Assembly (NCBI GenBank): GCA_964555295.1
Contig: CAZKRL010000015.1
Coordinates: 1-59,058 of the forward strand
Length of the DNA: 59,058 nucleotides
Direction of reading: 5' to 3'
DNA from: CAZKRL01 sp964555295
GTDB lineage: Bacteria > Bacteroidota > Bacteroidia > Flavobacteriales_D > Sanyastnellaceae
The notes beneath the pieces were generated by a model. That model ran no database searches and was not told where the DNA came from. It saw only the letters and a program-made list of their open reading frames with translations. A program made the position numbers and the translations under genes. Below, in pieces: positions 52,977 through 59,058 of this stretch. Numbering within the stretch: the first letter of the stretch is position 1; every line of letters starts with the position of its first letter.

Positions 52977-53516
52977 ATGCAATATCCACTTTGGAAGAAG
53001 AACGACCGCCGAGCGAATCTTCTCATCATCCTATTTTCGGTCATCGTTTTCTTGGCTGTAACCGCCTTGAAATACATAGAAATTGAGGTTGACCTGGGGT
53101 TTGATATACACATTTTCGCAAAGATCAATGCATACCTCAACGGTACAGTTGCGTTGATGCTCATGATGGCTTTGTGGGCAGTGAAGTCTGGAAAAATCTT
53201 GATGCATCGACGGCTTATGCTATCGGCTATGGCGCTATCGGTCTTGTTTTTGGTGAGTTACATTCTCCATCATTTGCTTGCTGGAGACACGAAGTATCCT
53301 GCTGACGCCCCATTCAGAGGGTTATATCTCCTCATCCTCATAACACATATTTTTCTTGCTGCGATTATCCTGCCGTTCATTCTTTTTACCGCCTACCGCG
53401 CACTTACGGGAGAAATTGCTCGTCACAAAAAAATCGCGAGGATCACCTGGCCCATTTGGTTCTATGTGGCGGTTACGGGTGTGCTCGTTTACATGATGAT
53501 ACACCCATATTATTGA
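52977..53516 (+). CDS. DUF420 membrane protein (CtaM-like oxidase assembly)
   Basis: A 179-residue protein with four membrane helices and the DUF420 marks KINAYLNGTVALMLMMALW, ILMHRRLMLSAMA, VSYILHHLLAGD and a late His in ITHIFLAAI. CtaM of this family is needed for oxidase maturation in Gram-positives. It directly follows the Sco gene, completing the oxidase assembly block. Confidence 0.85.
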   Translation: MQYPLWKKNDRRANLLIILFSVIVFLAVTALKYIEIEVDLGFDIHIFAKINAYLNGTVALMLMMALWAVKSGKILMHRRLMLSAMALSVLFLVSYILHHLLAGDTKYPADAPFRGLYLLILITHIFLAAIILPFILFTAYRALTGEIARHKKIARITWPIWFYVAVTGVLVYMMIHPYY

Positions 53517-53591
53517 AGTCGGCTTTTATTGGCTGGTATCTGGCGGATTGAAAATAATATGAGCCAGCAGCGTCGAGAAAAGAGGCAGACA

Positions 53592-54332
53592 TTAATGATC
53601 CCTCAAGGCGCTTTCTAAAAAAAGTCGCGACGCCTCAGGTGATTCAATGTGTCCCATATGACCGATCCCATCTACCAACCAAACATTCTCGTTGGGTACA
53701 TTACTAAGTTCATTCTGAAGACCCGAAAAAGGAATGGCGTTATCGTCTGATCCGAGAAAATAATATCTTCTAATGTCACCAGTATCAAAAACTACTGAGT
53801 AATTATTCCGATTCATCATAGCGGTGTGACAAGCCTTGATGCATTCGTGGGTAACACGCTGTTGGGCTGAGATTATCAGCTCCTCTAGGCCCGTTTTCAA
53901 TCTCACCAAATTCACAGGTGAAAAAGTGTTGCGTAACATCGTTGAAATATATAACGAGGTGTTGGCCTCGGATAAATCTATGGCCCTGGCCCGATCCGTC
54001 TTCTTAGATTCGCTATCATTGGAAACTTTGGAGTGAAATAACACAAGCGAATGCGTTTGATCAGGAAATCTTGCGGCGATATCTGCGGCGATATAGCCGC
54101 CCATAGAGTGTCCAATCAATATGAGAGTATCGCTGGGGTTGAACTGAATTTGGTTTAAAATGCAATCAGCAAATGAAGAAATGGTGTATTCATTTGGTAA
54201 GACATAGTCTCTATGATGACCTGGCAAATGCACTGTATACACTTGCCAGCCGATCCAACCGGATTTAGGTGCCACAGCGCTCCACATATCTGCTGAGCCC
54301 ATGAATCCGTGAATGAAAACCGCCTTGCGCAA
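53592..54332 (-). CDS. Alpha/beta hydrolase
   Basis: A 246-residue protein with VFIHGFMGSADMW (oxyanion), the nucleophile elbow LIGHSMGGYIAADI and a late His in DGIGHMGHIESPE. This fits the alpha/beta hydrolase group near MenH/BioH, but the substrate cannot be told. The only possible start is a TTG at 54332, 3 bases after the nfu-type gene, so the two are co-transcribed. Confidence 0.8.
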   Translation of the reverse strand: MRKAVFIHGFMGSADMWSAVAPKSGWIGWQVYTVHLPGHHRDYVLPNEYTISSFADCILNQIQFNPSDTLILIGHSMGGYIAADIAARFPDQTHSLVLFHSKVSNDSESKKTDRARAIDLSEANTSLYISTMLRNTFSPVNLVRLKTGLEELIISAQQRVTHECIKACHTAMMNRNNYSVVFDTGDIRRYYFLGSDDNAIPFSGLQNELSNVPNENVWLVDGIGHMGHIESPEASRLFLESALRDH

Positions 54333-54335
54333 GAA

Positions 54336-54971
54336 CTAAACTGCTTCGGCAACTACTTCCTCAACAACATCGGGAAGTTTTGATTTCAGAAGATTTTCTA
54401 TACCGCCCTTGAGGGTGGCGGTGGAGGAAGGGCAACCGCTGCATGAGCCACGCATCTCAACATAAACCACCTTGTCTTTGTAGGCCACAAAATCAATGGC
54501 GCCACCATCTGATTCTACAGCAGGACGAACGAACTCGTCTAACAAGAATCGGATTTCATCATCATACGGACTGGGCGTGACATCAGGTCTTACGCGTGGT
54601 GTTTTGTTTTCGGAAACTTCAGAAGCCTCAGCACGCGATAACAGTTCAGATGGCACAGCGCTAACTGTAACTTCATTTGACATGAGCCAATCACGGATGT
54701 ATTCCCTTAATTGCTGCACAATCATTTCCCAGCCCAGAGATTCATCTTTTAGCACAGTAACATAATTGCCGCTGATGAAAACGCTTTTCACAAAAGGGAA
54801 ATTGAAAATCTCCTCCGCTAGCGGAGATGAGCCGCGTGCCTCCTTTTGATTGCGATACTCTACCTGCAGCCCACCGGAGATTAATGTTCGGTCGGCTACA
54901 AACTTCATTGCCGCCGGGTTTGGAGTGAGTTCGGCGTATACTGAGGTAGGGATTTTCTTGGAACTATTCAT
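54336..54971 (-). CDS. Nfu-type Fe-S cluster scaffold
   Basis: A 211-residue protein with an N-terminal Nfu domain (TPNPAAMKFVADRTL, FPFVKSVFISGNYVTV) and a C-terminal NifU-like domain carrying the cluster-binding pair in GSCSGCPSSTATLKGG. Nfu proteins carry 4Fe-4S clusters to target enzymes. It is the first gene of a two-gene unit with the hydrolase. Upstream lies the terminator of the neighbouring T9SS gene. Confidence 0.92.
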   Translation of the reverse strand: MNSSKKIPTSVYAELTPNPAAMKFVADRTLISGGLQVEYRNQKEARGSSPLAEEIFNFPFVKSVFISGNYVTVLKDESLGWEMIVQQLREYIRDWLMSNEVTVSAVPSELLSRAEASEVSENKTPRVRPDVTPSPYDDEIRFLLDEFVRPAVESDGGAIDFVAYKDKVVYVEMRGSCSGCPSSTATLKGGIENLLKSKLPDVVEEVVAEAV

Positions 54972-55018
54972 ACTGCAAATTTCGGATTCAAACGCACCGG
55001 CTTTGGAAATTTCAGAAT

Positions 55019-55044
55019 AAAAAAAGGACGGTGAAACACCGTCC
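55019..55044 (-). terminator. Rho-independent terminator of the giant T9SS gene
   Basis: On the minus strand the stem GGACGGTG / CACCGTCC (8 bases, loop TTT; plus-strand 55026-55044) is followed by seven T (plus-strand A at 55019-55025). It lies 21 bases after the stop at 55066, so it ends this transcript before the nfu gene. Confidence 0.9.
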
Positions 55045-55065
55045 CTTTCAGTTAATTCAATTCGT

Positions 55066-58000
55066 TCAGTTTCGAACGATCCGTTGAGTAATAATTGCCT
55101 TGTCGTCTACGCGAATTTCCAGCATATACATTCCTGCGGCCAGATGATTCATGGCACTCATTTGAATACGGTTAGAACCATCTGCAGAGTAGTAAATCGC
55201 ACCTATCCAACGGCCTGTGGCATCATAAATGGTAACATTTGCACCCATAGCCAAGGGTTCATTGAACCTCAATTCCAAATCCTGCACAGAAGAGGAAGGA
55301 TTTGGCACAACACTCATACCATAATCTTCACCTGATACCCTAAGCATATTATCGTCAGGGTCTGTAATCATACCAGTCGTCGAATTGATGAAGATCACAC
55401 TGGCCGCACCAAACTGGCCGGGGCCTGCTGAGAAGTTAGGTCTGATACGAACTCTCCAATAACCATTAGCAATGGCATTGGTGGCAAATACCGATCCTAA
55501 ATAAATCTGCGGCGGATTACCCAAACCAGTGGCCAAAATAGGTTGTGACAATGTAGTGATTCCCGAACAATCCGTGACCTTAGTAAACTCGAAAGTAAAG
55601 TTGAGTGCGGTGCACACCCTGGCGCCACCAGCAGGACTCGCAGAGTACAGATAGGAATTTCTGATTAAAGTTGCCGGGCAAACCTGTGTGCTCAATACTA
55701 CTTGAGTAGGCTGACTCATAATGGTTAGATTGTCACATGACCCCGAGACGCTTCCCAAAACTGTTATCGGAGCATCGGCCACTCCCAGACCATTGGTAAG
55801 ATTATAGACAGTGTTTATACTCACGTCGTAAACACCTCCATAAATAAGCCCAAGCTGGGCGTTAGAGAGTGCGAGTCTCGTTGTTCCTGTCACTGTAGCG
55901 CTGCTGGTGGAAAACGGAGCAGAAAGTGAGCCTCCAACACCCGTGAAATTAAAGACATAACTGTTGGCCCCCGTGAAATTAGCTTTGATAAGATCACACA
56001 AGTTCCAGCCGTTAAGCGGCTGTGACGACGCACATCCACTTGGCATCAATGAAGAAATGCATAACGCAAATGTTCCCTCAAGCTGTGAAACTGAGCGCAC
56101 ACCAAAAGTGTAGAGCTGACCTGGAACCAAACCAGAGTAATTCAAAATTTCGGTTCCGCCTACTGCAGGATTCACATTTTCTGCATTCAACTCAGTTGTT
56201 CCTGTTCCATTCTTCAACTCAATCAAAGCATCAAAACCGTTGGGTATTACCTGAATTCTCACCGCCGTTGACGGCGCTATGAACTTATACCAAACATCTC
56301 TACCTCCACCCGGTAATACATATGCGCTGTTACCTTGTGGTGAAGGCGCAGTAGCCACCAATGTTCCATTAATGGTATTACACTGCGGGTACCACATGGA
56401 TGAGTTATTAAGACTAATACTTGTAGCAAAGTTGAAGTTATCATTTGGCATTGTACTGCAACCCTCGTCAATCAATCCATCGCAATCATCGTCAATAGTG
56501 TTTCCACATATCTCCAGTGCGTTGGGTCTAACATTCGTGTTGTTATCATTACAATCGGTGACATAAGCATTACCTCCATTCGCGGGCGGGTAGTACGGCA
56601 GCAACTGCGGCTGGCTAGGCCACGACGTATTACTGCATGTCACAGTGCCATTCACACAGCCGAGATTGTATGAAATAGAACCATAACCATCTTCATCAAC
56701 ATCAGCCCACCACTCCGTTAGTGGGTTCAAATTAGGATTACTGTCACAACAGTCGCCGCCTTGAGTGGCATAGCCCGCGGGCAATGTGCACGCCACAAGA
56801 CTGTTGGCAGTTACACCAAAACCATCACCATCCGTGTCGAGATAATAAGTGTTTTGCGTAACCACAATTGTGCGCGTTAAGCTAATGGTGCGAGTGCAAC
56901 TGCCATTGCTGGAGCTAACAAGCAAATAGGTTGTGTTTCCGTTGATCGCGCCTGTACTGAGCGACGCAGTACCTGACGCGTTGAGCACAACGGTTTGATT
57001 AGAGCCTCCGTTGACAGTATATGTCAAAGTAGCATTTGGTGTGCCGGAGAAAAGCACATTCAATACGCTGCCGATACATACAGCATTTGTGTCGGAGAGA
57101 ATAATCGTGCCATCAGGTGTTTCTCCAACGGATACGGTTGCTGTTCCATTGGCTGAGGCCGAGCAATTACCATCGCTCACACCTGTCAAAGCATAAACAA
57201 TACTTTGCAAGAGCGTTCCGGTATTGAGAGTGGCAGAACCTGATACGTCAAGAGCCGCTTGCTGATTAGCGCCGTTCAATGTATAATTCACGGTTCCATT
57301 GGGGGGGCCGTTTAACGTTACCGTTGCAGAGTTGCCGCTGCAAATAGATGTGCTTCCCGTGATAGAGGCAACAGGTGATGCAGCAACCGTGATTGTCGCA
57401 GAACCATTCAGGTCACCATCATCGGGGCAATTAGCGTCGCTCAGTGATGTAACGGTATAGGCCGTTGTGGTTGTAGGAGATACCTGAAGGGATGTTTGAC
57501 TATTGAGAGAACTAAAGGTTTGTCCATCCGATAGCGTACCACTCCACGGACCTGATCCCGTGAAATTCAGAGTAATTAGGGCTGTTGCACCAGGACAAAT
57601 CGACGATGACCCGATTGTTTGTGCTGTTGGGCGGGTGATGGCAGTAATAGCGACCTCACTGCCGGTGGCTGCTGCGCATGGCGCGTTCGACGCGACTACT
57701 CGATAATATGTGGTTTGAGAAACTGCTCCTGGTGAATAGCTCGCAGAGTTAGCACCGGTGATATTGCTGAATGTAAGATTATCCGTAGACGATCTCCATT
57801 GAAGCCCACCAACGCTACCATTGACCGTTAATGTGGGGGCCACATCACCGGCGCAAATAGATTGAGCCCCAAGAATATTGCCTGCAATAGGTTGAGGAAC
57901 AACATTTACCGTTGCAGAAAACGTGGGGCCATCACAATTGCTTGATCGTGGCGTGACAGTATACACAGCTGTTTGGGTTGTAGCAAGTGAGGTCGATAAT

Positions 58001-59058
58001 GTTTGTGAAACATTCGAAAGTTCCGTGGTCTGAGCCGAGCCGCCCGAGAAGCCCGTTCCGGCAGGAGCAGACCAAGTGTATGATGTTCCAGTAAGTACTG
58101 AACCATTTGTGCCATTTACCGGCGCGATTGTAAACGCACTGCCCGAGCATGCTGATGTGGTTATTGCATTGATCTGAGAATAAGGTCGTACGTTAACAAA
58201 AACAGTATTGGTGTCTGAACAGCCAGTTGCAGTGATCGTTTCCGTGAGAGTGTAACTCGCACTGTTGGCAAGTGTTACAGATGGTTGCGCCACTGTTGTA
58301 GATGACAAGCCTGTGGATGGTGCCCAACTGTACGTTCTTCCTGACACACCCGAATTTCCGAGGGTTACAGGAGTATTGTAGCAAACCAGCTGATCCGCAC
58401 CGGCATTATCAACAGGTCGAGGATTTACCACGACCGGCAACGGTGTGGTGGTTACCACGCAGCCGAAATTGTTAGCCACCTGCACACCGTAATATGCGCT
58501 CACTGAGGGCACATAATTCTGTGGACTTTGCTCTGTTGAAGTAAAGGCAGCGGGTGTCGACGACCAATTGTAGAAATATCTGGTAGAGTTACCCGATAAC
58601 GTAACATTATCAATCGCCCAATAGCGGTCATTACTTGCCGTGTACAAGAATCTTACCCAAACAGTGGGTAAGCCAACGTAAGTGTTCATGTTTACAACAG
58701 CGTTTACAAAGCCGGTGAAGCTACCTTGTGTCGTTGTGTATTGGGCTATATCAGTCCAGGTAGAATTGTTCGTAGATACCTGAACCTTGCACAAATCTCC
58801 TGAGTTTCTCGCGCTAAAGAAATGATAAAAGTCAAGCGAAAGACTTGTGAATCCTAAGGTATTCAATACCGGCGATTGAAGAGTCGTGCTTGTTGTTCCA
58901 CCAGCTTGCGCCTGACTATTGCTCAGGTAAAACTGCGACTGGTCATTAGATCGGAAATTAGCGGTGTAATTGTAATTATCGGGCTGTAAAGTCCAAGCTG
59001 CTGAGGCAGGCGTTCCTCCTGTTGAAGCATTACCGGTGGTCCATGCGCTGAAAGATCC
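55066..59058 (-). CDS. Giant T9SS-secreted Ig-repeat protein, 5' end beyond the window
   Basis: At least 1330 residues, open to the window edge, so the N-terminus is missing. The first part looks like a MAM/lectin-like jellyroll (LSLDFYHFFSARNSGDL, YWAIDNVTLSG). A long tail of Ig/PKD-like repeats follows (about 120-640; NSASYTLTETITATGCSD, TTYYRVVASNAPC). Two MopE-like metal-binding units come next (YYLDTDGDGFG, ICGNTIDDDCDGLIDEGC), then a pre-peptidase-like domain (GRDVWYKFIAPSTAVRIQV), and last a T9SS type A sorting domain (VVPNPSSSVQDLELRF ... GMYMLEIRVD). It is exported to the surface and probably acts as an adhesin or matrix protein. Confidence 0.9.
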   Translation of the reverse strand, partial: GSFSAWTTGNASTGGTPASAAWTLQPDNYNYTANFRSNDQSQFYLSNSQAQAGGTTSTTLQSPVLNTLGFTSLSLDFYHFFSARNSGDLCKVQVSTNNSTWTDIAQYTTTQGSFTGFVNAVVNMNTYVGLPTVWVRFLYTASNDRYWAIDNVTLSGNSTRYFYNWSSTPAAFTSTEQSPQNYVPSVSAYYGVQVANNFGCVVTTTPLPVVVNPRPVDNAGADQLVCYNTPVTLGNSGVSGRTYSWAPSTGLSSTTVAQPSVTLANSASYTLTETITATGCSDTNTVFVNVRPYSQINAITTSACSGSAFTIAPVNGTNGSVLTGTSYTWSAPAGTGFSGGSAQTTELSNVSQTLSTSLATTQTAVYTVTPRSSNCDGPTFSATVNVVPQPIAGNILGAQSICAGDVAPTLTVNGSVGGLQWRSSTDNLTFSNITGANSASYSPGAVSQTTYYRVVASNAPCAAATGSEVAITAITRPTAQTIGSSSICPGATALITLNFTGSGPWSGTLSDGQTFSSLNSQTSLQVSPTTTTAYTVTSLSDANCPDDGDLNGSATITVAASPVASITGSTSICSGNSATVTLNGPPNGTVNYTLNGANQQAALDVSGSATLNTGTLLQSIVYALTGVSDGNCSASANGTATVSVGETPDGTIILSDTNAVCIGSVLNVLFSGTPNATLTYTVNGGSNQTVVLNASGTASLSTGAINGNTTYLLVSSSNGSCTRTISLTRTIVVTQNTYYLDTDGDGFGVTANSLVACTLPAGYATQGGDCCDSNPNLNPLTEWWADVDEDGYGSISYNLGCVNGTVTCSNTSWPSQPQLLPYYPPANGGNAYVTDCNDNNTNVRPNALEICGNTIDDDCDGLIDEGCSTMPNDNFNFATSISLNNSSMWYPQCNTINGTLVATAPSPQGNSAYVLPGGGRDVWYKFIAPSTAVRIQVIPNGFDALIELKNGTGTTELNAENVNPAVGGTEILNYSGLVPGQLYTFGVRSVSQLEGTFALCISSLMPSGCASSQPLNGWNLCDLIKANFTGANSYVFNFTGVGGSLSAPFSTSSATVTGTTRLALSNAQLGLIYGGVYDVSINTVYNLTNGLGVADAPITVLGSVSGSCDNLTIMSQPTQVVLSTQVCPATLIRNSYLYSASPAGGARVCTALNFTFEFTKVTDCSGITTLSQPILATGLGNPPQIYLGSVFATNAIANGYWRVRIRPNFSAGPGQFGAASVIFINSTTGMITDPDDNMLRVSGEDYGMSVVPNPSSSVQDLELRFNEPLAMGANVTIYDATGRWIGAIYYSADGSNRIQMSAMNHLAAGMYMLEIRVDDKAIITQRIVRN

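Noticed and set aside
1..59058. CRISPR arrays, insertion sequences, integrases and attachment sites
   Set aside because: I found no regularly spaced repeats, transposase or integrase motifs, and no direct repeats around tRNA-Phe that would suggest an integrated element. A search by eye could miss diverged ones.

Overview
The window comes from a member of the Bacteroidota, and the family cannot be fixed from this piece alone. The evidence is two secreted proteins ending in type IX secretion (T9SS) sorting domains, many short lipoproteins with Bacteroidota-style lipoboxes, DUF4836, DUF4407 and DUF5715 type proteins, almost no strong Shine-Dalgarno sequences, and a few upstream matches to the Bacteroidota TTG-N19-TAnnTTTG promoter. 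The left 34 kb reads as accessory and A+T-rich. The right 25 kb is mostly housekeeping and visibly richer in G+C.

Region 1 (1-1.6 kb) holds a frameshifted small secreted protein, a small exported protein and a CAP-domain protein. Region 2 (1.7-20.1 kb) is one long co-directional operon and the most interesting part. It opens with an SrfB-like actin/Hsp70-fold ATPase and an SrfC-like P-loop NTPase. Two membrane proteins with an SrfA-like N-terminal domain follow, one of them fused across the membrane to a complete subtilisin-type (S8) protease. A small Cys-rich membrane protein sits between them. Next come a four-helix membrane protein, a second TRAFAC-type GTPase, a large single-pass protein, several exported or anchored proteins (one with calcium-binding thrombospondin type 3 loops), a frameshifted lipoprotein and a DD-peptidase-fold (DUF5715-like) protein. 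I read it as a Bacteroidota version of the SrfABC locus in which cytoplasmic NTPases are coupled through the inner membrane to a periplasmic protease and wall-directed partners.

Region 3 (20.3-27.8 kb) has separate lipoproteins and, on the minus strand, a three-gene unit: a DUF4836-like anchored protein, an ABC ATPase and an FtsX-type permease. Region 4 (27.9-33.8 kb) is a tightly coupled six-gene membrane operon: an unknown protein, DUF4407, a second polytopic protein, an anchored OmpA-domain protein, an anchored transglutaminase-like protein and DUF350. The two anchored proteins share a Gly/Cys-rich hinge before their membrane segment. This may be a second envelope system.

Region 5 (34-55 kb) is mainly metabolism and respiration. 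It holds a Pif1-type helicase, a VIT-family transporter, a tandem universal stress protein, an esterase, pdxJ, the phenylacetyl-CoA epoxidase genes paaABCD with paaE divergent, a T9SS beta-propeller protein, aroB, tRNA-Phe with a terminator abutting the aroB start, a rhomboid protease, UDP-glucose dehydrogenase, a cytochrome oxidase assembly block (subunits III and IV, two Sco-like proteins, DUF420), a hydrolase and an Nfu-type Fe-S scaffold. Region 6 (55.1 kb to the end) is a giant T9SS-secreted repeat protein cut by the window edge.

Two genes carry apparent single-base insertions: the first gene, and the lipoprotein at about 19 kb, which has two. Either they are pseudogenes or the assembly has indels there. 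All family names come from motif recognition by eye; no search was run.
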